Notes: a model not told the origin generated them from the sequence alone. Counted from the stretch's first letter, positions 9,756-20,775 are shown. The stretch: 64,000 bases of DNA from Bacteroidota bacterium (GCA_013286305.1 JABDFW010000003.1:30287-94286), one strand, 5' to 3'. Numbers and translations are program-made.

Positions 9756-12215
9756 ATGATCAAAAACTATTTAACTATTGCGTTCCGCAACTTTTGGCGG
9801 CACAAGCTATTTACATTGATAAATATTACCGGCTTATCAGTCGGCATCAGTGCTACCTTAGTCATCTATCTTATTGTGCATTACGATTTTACGTTTGACA
9901 AGTTCCATAAGGACAGTGACCGTATTTACCGGGTAGTAAGCAACTTTTCGTTCCAGGGCCGGCCCGGTTATAACAGAGGTGTTTCGGGCATTGTGCCACC
10001 GTCTATACGTAGCAAAGTAACCGGGGTGGAATTGACAGCCCCTGTTTATACACTATCGCCGGATGTATTTATTCCGTCTAAAAAAGGCGTTCCCACGAAG
10101 TTCAAGGCGCAGGACAGAATTGCTTTTACCGATCCTCAATACTTTAAAATATTTAATTATACCTGGCTTGCCGGTTCGCCATCAACCTCGTTAGCTGAGC
10201 CCAACCAGGTGGTTTTAACTTCAGAACGGGCAAAGCTTTATTTTCCATCATTGCCTTATAGCCAAATACTTGGCAAAATAGTTACGTACGATACATTGCA
10301 GGCAACAGTAACCGGTATAGTGCAAACCTTCACTCAAAATTCCGACCTTACTTTCCGCGATTTTATCTCCTTCAGCACTGTAAATGCACATAAAAACCTG
10401 GCAGATATGGCCGGGTTAACAGACTGGGGTGGTACCAGCTCTTCGTCGGTAGTGTTTATCAAGCTGCTACCGGGCATACAGCCTGCCAATATTGAAAAAC
10501 AACTGAATAACATTCTTAAAAAAGAAAACCCGCCATCGCCGGATGACAAGGGAAGCTCACGGTCATTCTCTTTACAGGCGCTGGAAGATGTTCATTTTAA
10601 CAGCGACTATGGGGTATTTGATTTTAGCGATTCAGCCAGCAAAAACACACTATATGGCTTGATGATAATAGCCGCGTTTTTACTAGTGCTGGCATGCATA
10701 AATTTTATTAACCTAACCACTGCCCAGGCAACGCAACGCGCTAAAGAAATTGGCATACGTAAAACCATGGGCAGCAGCAGATGGCAATTAGTAATACAAT
10801 TTTTGAGCGAAACTTTTTTTATTACATTATTTGCCGTCATTATTTCGATAGCGCTAACTCCGCTTATCTTAAAGCTTTTTGCAGATTTTATTCCTGCAGG
10901 TGTAAAGGCTGACTTTATTCACCAGCCGGATATTCTCCTCTTCCTGGTTATATTAACGCTGGCGGTCAGTTTTTTATCCGGCTTTTATCCCGCTGTTATG
11001 TTATCGGGTTATAAACCGGTGCTGGTGCTTAAAAACCAGGCGCAAAACAACAGCAGTAAAACAAGAAATGCGTGGCTGCGCAAATCGCTTACGGTTTCGC
11101 AATTTGTAATTGCGCAATTTTTAATAATGGCAACTATATTGGTAAGCAAACAAATTTACTATGCCCTGCATAAAGACCTTGGTTTTAAAAAGGATGCCAT
11201 TATAGTTATAAACGCCCCTTTTAGAAAAAGCAACCCGGTAATAAACTTTGTTTTGTTGAATAAACTGCGTGCCATGCCACAGGTTGAGTTGGCTGGTATT
11301 GGTGCAGATGCACCTTCGTCAGGTGGCACAAATACCACCTCGGGTATTTATATGAATGGAAAAAGCGAGATAAAAACTGAAGTTGAGTTAAAGTTTGGCG
11401 ACACAAACTATATACCTATCTACCAAATTAAACTGCTTGCAGGCCGAAACATCGTTCCATCAGATACGATGAAAGCCGCGTTGATAAATAATGCTTATGC
11501 CAAAGTGCTTGGTTTTAAAAACCCGGACGATGCCCTGGGCAAATCTTTTAAACTGAATGGCAAGCCAATGGTTATTGCAGGAGTAATGGGCGATTTTGCT
11601 GAAAGGTCTCTGCATTCTGCCATTAATCCTCTTGCCTTGCAGTATGGCCAGTCGAAATTTGAAACCCGCGTTTTACATGTTGCACTAAAACCTGAAACCG
11701 CAGGCGGCCACGAATGGAAAACGGCTATTGCAGGTATGGAGAAAGCATGGAAAGAAGCGTACCCCGATGATGATTTTGGCTACTATTTTTACGACGAAAA
11801 CATTGCCCGTTTTTATGACGACGAGCGTAACACCGCTACGCTGCTAACCTGGGCCACCGGGCTATCTATATTGATCAGTTGCCTGGGTTTGCTGGGGCTG
11901 GCGATCTATACCACTAACCAGCGCACTAAGGAAATTGGGGTACGCAAAGTATTGGGTGCTACCGTTACACAAATTGTAGCGTTGTTGTCAAGCGAGCTGG
12001 TTATGCTAATACTGCTGGCCTTTGCCATTGTAACACCACTGTCGTGGTGGGCTATGCACAGATGGATGGAGGGCTTTGCTGACCGCACAACCATTAGCTG
12101 GTGGATATTTGCCGGAAGCGGTACGGCCATGCTGCTGGTTGCTATTCTTACTTCAAGTTTTCAAACGATAAAAGCTGCAATTGCTAAACCGGTTGACAGT
12201 TTACGCAGCGAATAG
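9756..12215 (+). CDS. ABC transporter permease, MacB/FtsX type
   Basis: MIKNYLTIAFRNFWRHKLFTLINITGLSVG; two FtsX-like domains with RAKEIGIRKTMGSSR and RTKEIGVRKVLGAT. Confidence 0.95.
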   Translation: MIKNYLTIAFRNFWRHKLFTLINITGLSVGISATLVIYLIVHYDFTFDKFHKDSDRIYRVVSNFSFQGRPGYNRGVSGIVPPSIRSKVTGVELTAPVYTLSPDVFIPSKKGVPTKFKAQDRIAFTDPQYFKIFNYTWLAGSPSTSLAEPNQVVLTSERAKLYFPSLPYSQILGKIVTYDTLQATVTGIVQTFTQNSDLTFRDFISFSTVNAHKNLADMAGLTDWGGTSSSSVVFIKLLPGIQPANIEKQLNNILKKENPPSPDDKGSSRSFSLQALEDVHFNSDYGVFDFSDSASKNTLYGLMIIAAFLLVLACINFINLTTAQATQRAKEIGIRKTMGSSRWQLVIQFLSETFFITLFAVIISIALTPLILKLFADFIPAGVKADFIHQPDILLFLVILTLAVSFLSGFYPAVMLSGYKPVLVLKNQAQNNSSKTRNAWLRKSLTVSQFVIAQFLIMATILVSKQIYYALHKDLGFKKDAIIVINAPFRKSNPVINFVLLNKLRAMPQVELAGIGADAPSSGGTNTTSGIYMNGKSEIKTEVELKFGDTNYIPIYQIKLLAGRNIVPSDTMKAALINNAYAKVLGFKNPDDALGKSFKLNGKPMVIAGVMGDFAERSLHSAINPLALQYGQSKFETRVLHVALKPETAGGHEWKTAIAGMEKAWKEAYPDDDFGYYFYDENIARFYDDERNTATLLTWATGLSILISCLGLLGLAIYTTNQRTKEIGVRKVLGATVTQIVALLSSELVMLILLAFAIVTPLSWWAMHRWMEGFADRTTISWWIFAGSGTAMLLVAILTSSFQTIKAAIAKPVDSLRSE

Positions 12216-12335
12216 CAGCAGGCCTTTGCAATTATTTATCCGAACATTGACCAAGCTTTTTACTGCAATGAGGTAACATCCTATTCACAGATGGGGTTAC
12301 CTCATTTTGATTTATGGTTTATAATATGGCGCTTG

Positions 12336-13097
12336 CTAAACTAATTCTGTAATACTTCCCTTAAGTATAAACCCACAAATTTTGAACCCGGCTTTTAACA
12401 ATGTTGCCTTTGATGCCCGGTTATGGATATTGCACCTCGCGGCAGGTACTCTTCCCATTGAGTATATTTCTTTCTTTAATTCCTGGATGATCAGGCTGCC
12501 AAACCCTTTTTGCCTGTATGCCTCCTTTACTTCCATATAAATATCTGCATACGGCATATTGTAATTAAGCATGAAGCCACCGCTTGCCACAACGGCCCCG
12601 TTTTGTTCTATAACATAGCCGCCCACATCCTGTTCAGATTCCTGTTCCCCGGGATGTTTAAGAAAGCTAATGCCGGGAATATTGAAATGCGTTTGGTAAT
12701 GATCTTCAAACAATATTGCTTCGGCCTGTATATCGCGCGAATATTCAAAAAGCATAGTTGACAGAAGCAGGTCGTTACTTTGGCATTCGATTACAGAGGC
12801 GCCTGAGGTGTTATAAAACTCACGAAAAACAGCGCTTGAAAAATTTCTGAATTGCGGGATCACATAAAATTCAAAAATAGTATCTCTGTCTTCCCGTTTG
12901 TTTGTGCCCCATACTGCTCCGTAACCGATTTTTGCATTGCCCGAAGTAAATAAATAAACATCTGCCCAGCCATAGTCGTGGCATTTATTATAGATAAATT
13001 GGAAATTATTTTCTTTAAGAAATAAAATACGGAAAGCCCTTATTTCGTCAAGGTTTGTTTTTACTACTTTTAATGCTATGGATAAATTTGGATGCAT
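12336..13097 (-). CDS. GNAT family N-acetyltransferase
   Basis: YIMEVKEAYRQKGFGSLIIQELKKEI region and ARCNIHNRASKATLLKAGF. Confidence 0.8.
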   Translation of the reverse strand: MHPNLSIALKVVKTNLDEIRAFRILFLKENNFQFIYNKCHDYGWADVYLFTSGNAKIGYGAVWGTNKREDRDTIFEFYVIPQFRNFSSAVFREFYNTSGASVIECQSNDLLLSTMLFEYSRDIQAEAILFEDHYQTHFNIPGISFLKHPGEQESEQDVGGYVIEQNGAVVASGGFMLNYNMPYADIYMEVKEAYRQKGFGSLIIQELKKEIYSMGRVPAARCNIHNRASKATLLKAGFKICGFILKGSITELV

Positions 13098-13170
13098 ACA
13101 GCTTATTAAAGATAATAAATTGATATGTGATTAGCGGGCATCAAAAAAAACAATGCAGAGGATATTTCAT

Positions 13171-13320
13171 CAATGTCGTTGACGAGATTTATTTATAAAT
13201 GACGAGCTCTATTGAACCCCGTTAGGGTTCTACAATATGCTAAATTCCTATCTCCCCGAATTTCATTCGGGGCTATTCAAACCTGTCTGCCGACAGGTAG
13301 ATTAAACCCCTTTGGGGTTA
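13171..13320. repeat. Dispersed multi-hairpin intergenic element, copy B
   Basis: Flank aatgtcgtt...atttataaa plus gaaccccgttagggttc, ccccgaatttcattcggggctattcaaa, aaacccctttggggtt; homologous to copy A. Confidence 0.7.
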
Positions 13321-13495
13321 TTAGCTATGCAATATTGAACACTTTATCAATTCTTGCAACCCCAGAGAGTTGCATCTGCCTCTCTTAAGTTTTACCGTTT
13401 TTATGAAAGGCTGGTATTTGTGTTTGAAAAGTAAGCCAATTATATAAAGCAATATATCTTCATTTAATGTAATTTTCCTGCATACAAAACTGAAG

Positions 13496-14680
13496 ATGGA
13501 TACTTGCCAGCTAAAAATATTCAATGGTAAAATATTAACGCCCACGCAAATAATACCTGCAGGCACTTTATTGGTAAACAATGGAATAATTGAAGCAGTA
13601 AGTGATACCAATATTGACACTGTGGCAACAGTTGAAATTGATGCAAAAGGCCAGTATGTATCACCCGGATTTATTGACCTTCATGTACATGGCGGCGGCG
13701 GCCATGATTTTATGGATAACACCATGGAGGCGTTTTTGGGCGTTGCTAAAATGCATGCCCGGCATGGCACTACTGCCATGTACCCTACCACTTTAAGTTG
13801 CGAAAAGGAAGACCTTATTGAAACGCTTAACGTATATGAACAAGCCTGCAAAATAAATAAGGATGGCGCGCAATTTTTAGGCTTGCATATTGAAGGCCCC
13901 TACTTTTCCCCCAACCAGGCGGGTGCACAAGACCCGCGTTATATCAGGGGTTTTGATGAAGCTGAATACATGGGTTTAGTATCAAGATACCCGGGCATAA
14001 AACGATGGAGCGCCGCACCTGAACTTGAGGGTGCGGTTGCATTTGGCCAATACATGCTATCAAAAAATGTATTGCCCGCTATTGCACACAGTGATGCTGT
14101 TTATGAAGAAGTGATGGAGGCTTTTGAAAATGGGTTTACCCATGTTACGCATTTTTATTCATGCACATCCGGTGTTACACGCCGCAATGCAAAAAGATAC
14201 GCAGGTATTATTGAAACGGCTTACCTTATTGATGATATGACAGTAGAAATTATAGCGGATGGCATGCATTTACCTGCGGCTTTATTAAAGCTGATCTATA
14301 AAATTAAAGGCGCTGATAAAACCGCCCTTATTACGGACGCTATGCGGGCCGCCGGGATGCCGGAGGGTGAAAGTATTTTAGGAAGTAAAAAAAATGGATT
14401 AAAAGTAATTGTAGAAGAAGGCGTGGCAAAACTTACTGACAGAAGCGCTTTTGCCGGCAGTGTTGCAACAGCCGATGAATTAGTTCGCAATATGATAACG
14501 CTTGCTGATGTTTCCCTGAATGATGCTGTTAAAATGATGACGGCAACGCCCGCAAGTATTATGAAAGTAAAAGATAAAGGCGCATTGGAAAAAGGCAAAG
14601 ATGCGGACATCGTTATTTTTGATGAGACGATAAACATACAAACAACGATCATTAAAGGCAAAATTGTTTACAGCGCGTAA
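13496..14680 (+). CDS. nagA: N-acetylglucosamine-6-phosphate deacetylase
   Basis: PGFIDLHVHGGGGHDFMD, GLHIEGPYFSPNQAGAQDP, IADGMHLP, ITDAMRAAGMPEG. Confidence 0.95.
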   Translation: MDTCQLKIFNGKILTPTQIIPAGTLLVNNGIIEAVSDTNIDTVATVEIDAKGQYVSPGFIDLHVHGGGGHDFMDNTMEAFLGVAKMHARHGTTAMYPTTLSCEKEDLIETLNVYEQACKINKDGAQFLGLHIEGPYFSPNQAGAQDPRYIRGFDEAEYMGLVSRYPGIKRWSAAPELEGAVAFGQYMLSKNVLPAIAHSDAVYEEVMEAFENGFTHVTHFYSCTSGVTRRNAKRYAGIIETAYLIDDMTVEIIADGMHLPAALLKLIYKIKGADKTALITDAMRAAGMPEGESILGSKKNGLKVIVEEGVAKLTDRSAFAGSVATADELVRNMITLADVSLNDAVKMMTATPASIMKVKDKGALEKGKDADIVIFDETINIQTTIIKGKIVYSA

Positions 14681-14693
14681 AAAGTTATTGGCA

Positions 14694-15461
14694 ATGAAGG
14701 AATGGAAGAAAGATAATCTTACCATAAGGCAATATAACAACAGGGCATTGATGGGTGCAGATGCCGCACGCATGGCCGGCGAAACGATAAAGCAATTGCT
14801 GGATACAAAAGAATTTGTGAATATCATTTTTGCCGCAGCACCATCGCAGAATGAATTTTTATCCGAATTGGCTAATGTAAAAGATATTGCATGGGGGCGC
14901 ATTAATGCTTTTCATATGGATGAATACATTGGCTTGCCTGCCGGGGCGCCACAAACATTCAGGCACTATTTGAATGAGCATATTTTCAGTAAAATACAGT
15001 TGCACAACGTGCATTACATAAACGGCAACGCCATGGATATTGCGGCTGAATGCAGCAGGTACACTGATCTATTGAAAGCCTATCCGGCAAATGTTGTATG
15101 CATGGGTATTGGGGAAAACGGGCATATTGCTTTTAATGACCCGCATGTTGCTGATTTTGAAGACAGCCATCTTGTAAAGGTTGTTGAGCTTGACGCTGCG
15201 TCCCGCCAGCAGCAGGTAAATGACGGTTGTTTTAAAACAATTAATGATGTGCCTGTAAGTGCCATCACACTAACTATTCCTGCTCTTACTAATACCAAAC
15301 ATATTTTCTGCATGGTACCGGGGCCGAAAAAAGCCACAGCTATATATAATACATTGCATAAAAATATTGAACCACAATATCCATCCGCCATTCTTAGAAA
15401 ACACACCGGTGCAATATTATTTATTGATGACGATAGTGCATCTCTGTTAGGCGCCAAATAA
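14694..15461 (+). CDS. nagB: Glucosamine-6-phosphate deaminase
   Basis: AFHMDEYIGL, MGIGENGHIAFNDP; immediately downstream of nagA. Confidence 0.9.
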   Translation: MKEWKKDNLTIRQYNNRALMGADAARMAGETIKQLLDTKEFVNIIFAAAPSQNEFLSELANVKDIAWGRINAFHMDEYIGLPAGAPQTFRHYLNEHIFSKIQLHNVHYINGNAMDIAAECSRYTDLLKAYPANVVCMGIGENGHIAFNDPHVADFEDSHLVKVVELDAASRQQQVNDGCFKTINDVPVSAITLTIPALTNTKHIFCMVPGPKKATAIYNTLHKNIEPQYPSAILRKHTGAILFIDDDSASLLGAK

Positions 15462-17021
15462 ATGAGTATGAAAAAAATATTATTTCTTCTCACCATTTCT
15501 TGCCTGCTGACATTTGCCAGCAACAGTCAAAACACTTCACTGCAAAAGGGCAATAGTTTTGCAGTACGGGGTTTTCACCTTGACCTGAGAATACAGGTAA
15601 TGACGATGAGTGCGCTTAGAAGTTTTGCCCTTCAATTAAAAGGATATGGGTTTAATACACTTATTATGGAGTGGGAAGGAACTTATCCTTTTGAAAAACA
15701 TCCGCTCATTCCCAACAGGTATGCCTATACCAAAAAAGAAATAACATCTTTTATTAAATACTGCGACAGCCTGGGTATTGATGTAATACCATTACAACAG
15801 AGTTTTGGCCATGTTGAATATATTTTACGCCATTACAGGTATAAAGATCTAAGGGAAGACCAGCAAGACTACTCGCAGGTTTGCCCGCTGGAAGAAGACA
15901 AAGACAGGGCGTTATTCACAGACCTTTATACAGAGCTGGCATCTACCCATACTTCAAAATATATTCATATTGGCGGCGATGAAACTTATTTGCTTGGGCA
16001 CTGCGAAAAGTGCAGCCGCAAAGCAGCTTTAGAGGGTAAATCAAAACTGTATATTGATTATATAAGGATGTTGTGTGATATAGTGATAAAGCTGGGCAAG
16101 CGCCCAATACTATGGGCAGATATTGCCCTTAAATATCCCGAGGCAATAAAACTGCTTCCCAAAGAAACCATTTTCATTGACTGGAATTATGGGTGGGATT
16201 TGAACCGGTTTGGGGAGCATCAAAAATTGATAGAAAGCGGCTATGAAATTTGGGGGGCACCATCAATAAGAAGCCACCCCGATAATTATTTTTTAACAGA
16301 ATGGGGAAAGCATTTTAAGAACATCCGGGATTTTGTACCGCAGGGAAGAAATGCAGGCTATAAAGGTATGATCATGACCTCCTGGAGTACTTCAGGGCAG
16401 TATTCTAAAGTGAATGAATCGGAAACAGAGATTATTGACCTGTATGCTATACGGCATGTATATCCGATCTCAGGGTTCAATATTTTGATCAACGCTTTTG
16501 CCGAAAGCTTAAAAACAAATGAGCCATTGAATATTCCGCAGTATGTGGAGAAATATTGTTATAACAGGTTTGGGTTCTCAAAAGAGCAATCTGCAAAATT
16601 TTGGCAAGCCATAATCTGCACCCCTTACGAAATAAACCAGGGAACGGTCTTGTCTCCGCAACAAATGTCCATAAACGATGTTAGGGATAGCACGCGGCAG
16701 GCAGCCTTGGCCTTAGGCAAACTTATTCCGGCAAAAAATATAGCTGAATTTGAACAATTCAGGTTGATGACAGACATCAGGTTGCAATACTTAAACTACG
16801 AAGCCATTTACAAATTTGCTAATGAGGAAAGCTTTTCCAAAAAAGATCTTCCCGAAGTATTGGACAAATTAAATGGATTGCTGGAGAATGGGAAAAAATT
16901 AGATGCCCGCTTTATAGCGCTTAATAAAGGCATACTGCAGCCAGGCGAATTGAGAGAGGAAAATGATTTACGCTCCGCTAAAATCAAATTGCTTTACAAC
17001 CGGTTAGCCAATGTGAAATAG
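15462..17021 (+). CDS. Secreted GH20-like beta-N-acetylhexosaminidase
   Basis: Signal peptide; YIHIGGDETYLLGHCEKC active-site motif; adjacent to nagA/nagB. Confidence 0.8.
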   Translation: MSMKKILFLLTISCLLTFASNSQNTSLQKGNSFAVRGFHLDLRIQVMTMSALRSFALQLKGYGFNTLIMEWEGTYPFEKHPLIPNRYAYTKKEITSFIKYCDSLGIDVIPLQQSFGHVEYILRHYRYKDLREDQQDYSQVCPLEEDKDRALFTDLYTELASTHTSKYIHIGGDETYLLGHCEKCSRKAALEGKSKLYIDYIRMLCDIVIKLGKRPILWADIALKYPEAIKLLPKETIFIDWNYGWDLNRFGEHQKLIESGYEIWGAPSIRSHPDNYFLTEWGKHFKNIRDFVPQGRNAGYKGMIMTSWSTSGQYSKVNESETEIIDLYAIRHVYPISGFNILINAFAESLKTNEPLNIPQYVEKYCYNRFGFSKEQSAKFWQAIICTPYEINQGTVLSPQQMSINDVRDSTRQAALALGKLIPAKNIAEFEQFRLMTDIRLQYLNYEAIYKFANEESFSKKDLPEVLDKLNGLLENGKKLDARFIALNKGILQPGELREENDLRSAKIKLLYNRLANVK

Positions 17022-17047
17022 GGAAAGGAACAACCACAACCCGCATC

Positions 17048-17401
17048 TCACATCTTCCTCATATATAGCGATTGCCGTGCCCGTCCAGCAATAGCAGAAA
17101 CTGAATCAAATAACTCTTTGTTCTTATCAGGGTGGGACTCGTAGTAATTAAAGCTTTTATAAAAATCGTCTTTGCTTATCTTATAAATAGCAAATACCTG
17201 CTGATATAATACGGGTGAGTTCTTCCGTAGCGCCGCGGTGTCTTTAGGGTATTTGGTAGAAGCAAATTGATCCGCGCTTATAACATCAAACAGAATAAAT
17301 TTCATCCGGTTTATTGGAATAATATCTGAAGGGATATCGTCAGATGAACAGGCTGCAAATAAAAAAATAAATATAGCAAAAGGCAAAAAATGCTTCGTCA
17401 T
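17048..17401 (-). CDS. DUF4296-type lipoprotein
   Basis: Lipobox FAACSS; DDFYKSFNYYESHPDKNKELFDSV; 4-nt overlap with upstream gene. Confidence 0.75.
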   Translation of the reverse strand: MTKHFLPFAIFIFLFAACSSDDIPSDIIPINRMKFILFDVISADQFASTKYPKDTAALRKNSPVLYQQVFAIYKISKDDFYKSFNYYESHPDKNKELFDSVSAIAGRARQSLYMRKM

Positions 17402-18321
17402 CGCAACTGTGATTTATAATTATTGCTGTTTGATATATCAACCTGCGATAAAATATCTGATGCCCTTGCTCTTGTCATCGGGTCGGCATTTTTAAAAATA
17501 CCTATAAATTCCTGCGCCCTGTTTTGTATAAAAAACTGTACTATCATGCTGCCGGCGTTTTCCTGGTTAAGCGTTTGTAATTTTGTTATAGCATCAAGGG
17601 CGCTAACCCTTGCGGTATTATCACTGGTGTACATGCTGTCAAGTGCTGAGCGGTAGTATTCGTACAATATATCGTGCATAACATTAAACCGCGTATTGTT
17701 AATATTTTCAGCAAGCCAGTAACGGTTACGCACCCCATCAAATGAACGCCACCCATTTATTTCACGCGCCTCGGGGGCATTATTTACAATGTTCTGCGCC
17801 TTTGTAAAGTAATTGGCTCCGCCTTTTATAGAAAAAGAATCGTAATCAAGCCCGAGGATCATATATACATAATAGGCAAATGTTGCCGTTAGGTTAGCAG
17901 CTACCGCATCAGTACCCTGTACCTGGTTCTCATTAAAATCAACCGGCTGAAATTCGATATATTTAAAAGTAAAATCTGCATCCTGAAAATTGATAAGCGG
18001 TGATTGATAAGCTGAATTAAATACCGGCCTAGCAGCCTGTACCGTAAGTGTAGCCTGATAGACGTTATCTTCCACCACGCTTGCGATGTTCACTAAAAAA
18101 TTGCACTGAATTTTTTCCGTTGGCTTGTAAGCATCATTTGTCCATTTGCGGTTATTCAGCAGGTTGGTAAGCTGTGTTTGCAGCGTATTGAAAATATTTT
18201 TATTCACGCTGCTGTTTACCCGCTGGGCAAGTACAGTAACCTTTGCCTGTAACTCCTGTGCCTGCAGTGTACCCACCGCAATTATTACAAACAGGCAGCA
18301 AAAAATAGTACGTTTAAGCAT
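17398..18321 (-). CDS. DUF4835 (PorD-like) secreted protein
   Basis: QELQAKVTVLAQRVNSSVNKNIFNTLQTQLTNLLNNRKWTND; conserved position next to coaBC. Confidence 0.85.
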   Translation of the reverse strand: MLKRTIFCCLFVIIAVGTLQAQELQAKVTVLAQRVNSSVNKNIFNTLQTQLTNLLNNRKWTNDAYKPTEKIQCNFLVNIASVVEDNVYQATLTVQAARPVFNSAYQSPLINFQDADFTFKYIEFQPVDFNENQVQGTDAVAANLTATFAYYVYMILGLDYDSFSIKGGANYFTKAQNIVNNAPEAREINGWRSFDGVRNRYWLAENINNTRFNVMHDILYEYYRSALDSMYTSDNTARVSALDAITKLQTLNQENAGSMIVQFFIQNRAQEFIGIFKNADPMTRARASDILSQVDISNSNNYKSQLR

Positions 18322-19510
18322 GTAATGATTTAATAATGAAGTTTACAATTTCATCCGCTATCTTTTGTTTTGATTCAAGCCCCGTTTCTATAATCCTGCC
18401 ATCCTTGTGAAAAATGGTTATTTTATTGGTATCATATCCAAACCCCGCACCCGCATTACGAAGGGAATTAAGGATGATGATATCAGCATTCTTATTTTCC
18501 ATTTTTTTAAGGGCGTTCTCTTTTTCATTATTGGTTTCAAGGGCAAACCCTACCAATAGCTGTCCGTCTTTTTTAATCCCTCCAAGGCTCTTTAATATAT
18601 CTTTCGTCTTTATCAAATGTAAATCCAGTTCTTCTGAATTCTTTTTTATTTTTTCTTCAGCAACAACAGCAGCTTTATAGTCGGCAACAGCTGCGGAAAG
18701 TACCGCTATATTCATTTGCCCAAATATTGACATACATGCGTCTGCCATTTCCTGCGCCGTTTGCACATGCGTTACCTGTATGCCTGCAAAAGAACTTTCT
18801 AAATTCACGGGGCCAGTTACCAGGTGCACTTCCGCCCCTTTTGTATAAAATGCTTCCGCAAGCGAAAACCCCATTTTTCCTGAGGAGCGGTTACCCATAA
18901 AACGAACTGGGTCTATTGGTTCGTATGTTGGCCCCGCAGTTACCAGCACTTTTTTCTCGGCCAATTCAGACGTCCGAAAAATATTTTCTTTAAGAAAAGC
19001 AATGATCGTTTCCGGCTCGGCCATTCGCCCTTCTCCAATAAGGCCGCTGGCAAGGTCGCCCTTTTCAACAGGGATTATTTTATTTCCAAATTGTTTCAGC
19101 AGATCAATATTCCTTTTTGTCGAGGGGTGCAGCCACATATCCTCATCCATTGCAGGCGAAACCACCACAGGGCAGGTTGCAGAAAGATATACCGCAAGAA
19201 GCAAATTATCGCACTGGCCGTTTGCCATTTTTGCCAGTGTATTACAGCTTAAAGGCGCTATTACCATTACATCGGCCCAGCGCCCAAGCATTACGTGGTT
19301 AGCCCAGGTATCTTCTTCAAACATCTCCGTTAAAACCTTATACTTTGTAAGCGTGGCCAAAACAAGCGGCGACACAAAGCTTTTAGCCGCGGGCGTTAAA
19401 ACTACCCTTACTTCCGCTCCTGCCTTAACGAGCAGCCTTACCAGTAATATGGCTTTGTATGCCGCAATACTGCCTGTAATACCCAATAATATTTTTTTCC
19501 CTTCAAGCAT
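18314..19510 (-). CDS. coaBC: Bifunctional phosphopantothenoylcysteine decarboxylase / phosphopantothenate-cysteine ligase
   Basis: KILLGITGSIAAYKA; GPTYEPIDPVRFMGNRSSGKMG; AVADYKA. Confidence 0.97.
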   Translation of the reverse strand: MLEGKKILLGITGSIAAYKAILLVRLLVKAGAEVRVVLTPAAKSFVSPLVLATLTKYKVLTEMFEEDTWANHVMLGRWADVMVIAPLSCNTLAKMANGQCDNLLLAVYLSATCPVVVSPAMDEDMWLHPSTKRNIDLLKQFGNKIIPVEKGDLASGLIGEGRMAEPETIIAFLKENIFRTSELAEKKVLVTAGPTYEPIDPVRFMGNRSSGKMGFSLAEAFYTKGAEVHLVTGPVNLESSFAGIQVTHVQTAQEMADACMSIFGQMNIAVLSAAVADYKAAVVAEEKIKKNSEELDLHLIKTKDILKSLGGIKKDGQLLVGFALETNNEKENALKKMENKNADIIILNSLRNAGAGFGYDTNKITIFHKDGRIIETGLESKQKIADEIVNFIIKSLHA

Positions 19511-19631
19511 TCAAACTGAGTTATTTAATAAGGCCTATACCCCTATAAAAGAACAATGCAACAACTAAAATAATAAAAAACGACGGTGCAAAGCACCGCC
19601 GTTCAGCAAATAATGTGTAAATAACAGTATA

Positions 19632-19976
19632 TTATCTGAAAAGATCGTTATCTGTGTTGGTACGGTGGTATATTTTGCCTTCCATAAATTCCTGGGTTGC
19701 AAGAATAGCAGGGTTGGGCATTTTTTCGTAAGCCTTTGAAATTTCTATCTGTTCTTTATTTTCATGAATTTCTTCCAGGCTATCGGTATGGGTAGCAAAT
19801 TCTTCCAGCTTATTATGCAATTCTTCTTTGAGTGCAATATTTATCTGGTTTGCCCTTTTTGCAATTATAGCAATAGAGTGATACAAATTCCCGGTTTTGT
19901 CTTTAATGGCCACCAGGCTCTTGGTTTCCACCACACTGGCGGTATTAGCGCTTACTTGCCGTCTTAGCTTGCTCAT
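19632..19976 (-). CDS. rpoZ: RNA polymerase omega subunit (RpoZ/Rpb6-like)
   Basis: GNLYHSIAIIAKRANQINIALKEEL; located between bamD-like and coaBC genes. Confidence 0.8.
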   Translation of the reverse strand: MSKLRRQVSANTASVVETKSLVAIKDKTGNLYHSIAIIAKRANQINIALKEELHNKLEEFATHTDSLEEIHENKEQIEISKAYEKMPNPAILATQEFMEGKIYHRTNTDNDLFR

Positions 19977-20775
19977 CTTTAATTTTATTTATATTGTTTT
20001 GAGATTGTGTTTTAAAATCAAGCACATCCGCCTTCAACTTACTATCAGGAAAACGGTCGGCAAAATCGCTACATTCAGTTATTACTTTTTGATAACGTTC
20101 TTCCTGCCTTATCGGAAGGCTTAGCTGGGCGTATCTAAAGTAAGACCTTATGACATCAAGCTTATATTCATCACTTTTTTCTGAATCAGGAAAATCTTCC
20201 ATCAGTGTTGTGTAGGCAGTAGCCGCAGCCTTATAATAAGGATAGCCAATATCAAAATAAAGCTGGGCGCTTTTAAATTCCTTAAGTTCCAGTTTCTTGC
20301 GGCATATATCCATAATATTTGTGGCTTCCTTTACCCTGGGGGATTCAGAATGCGTATTAATATAAGCCTGCATTAAGGAAATGGTTTTTTGGGTATTGGT
20401 TTGATCAAGATCTACTTTGGGCGATTGTTTGTAAAAACAAAAAGCCCTCATGTACTGAGCTTCATCCTCTTTAGGGCTGTTTGGAAAACTTTCCGTAAAG
20501 GTTTTAAAAAGATTCTCCGCATTCAGGTAATCTTTTGAATAAAAAGCACACGTAGCATACTTAAAATACATATCCTCAAAACGGGGATCGCCTTTAAAAT
20601 AGGGGAATATATCATCATAGATCTGCTGGGCCTTATCATACTTTTTTTGGGTATAATATCGCTCAGCCATTTTTGCCTTATATTCATTATCCTTGCTCTT
20701 CATGGCTTTATTGAACTCCGAATTACATGAAGAAAGGACAAAAGCCGCAATAAGAATCTTTATAACACTTTTCAT
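19945..20775 (-). CDS. bamD: Outer membrane assembly lipoprotein BamD
   Basis: Lipobox LSSCNSEF; TPR-like YYTQKKYDKAQQIYDDIFPYF; start at internal Met 20775. Confidence 0.85.
   Translation of the reverse strand: MKSVIKILIAAFVLSSCNSEFNKAMKSKDNEYKAKMAERYYTQKKYDKAQQIYDDIFPYFKGDPRFEDMYFKYATCAFYSKDYLNAENLFKTFTESFPNSPKEDEAQYMRAFCFYKQSPKVDLDQTNTQKTISLMQAYINTHSESPRVKEATNIMDICRKKLELKEFKSAQLYFDIGYPYYKAAATAYTTLMEDFPDSEKSDEYKLDVIRSYFRYAQLSLPIRQEERYQKVITECSDFADRFPDSKLKADVLDFKTQSQNNINKIKDEQAKTASKR

Noticed and set aside
19002-19568. 188-aa plus-strand ORF
   Set aside because: Antisense to coaBC.
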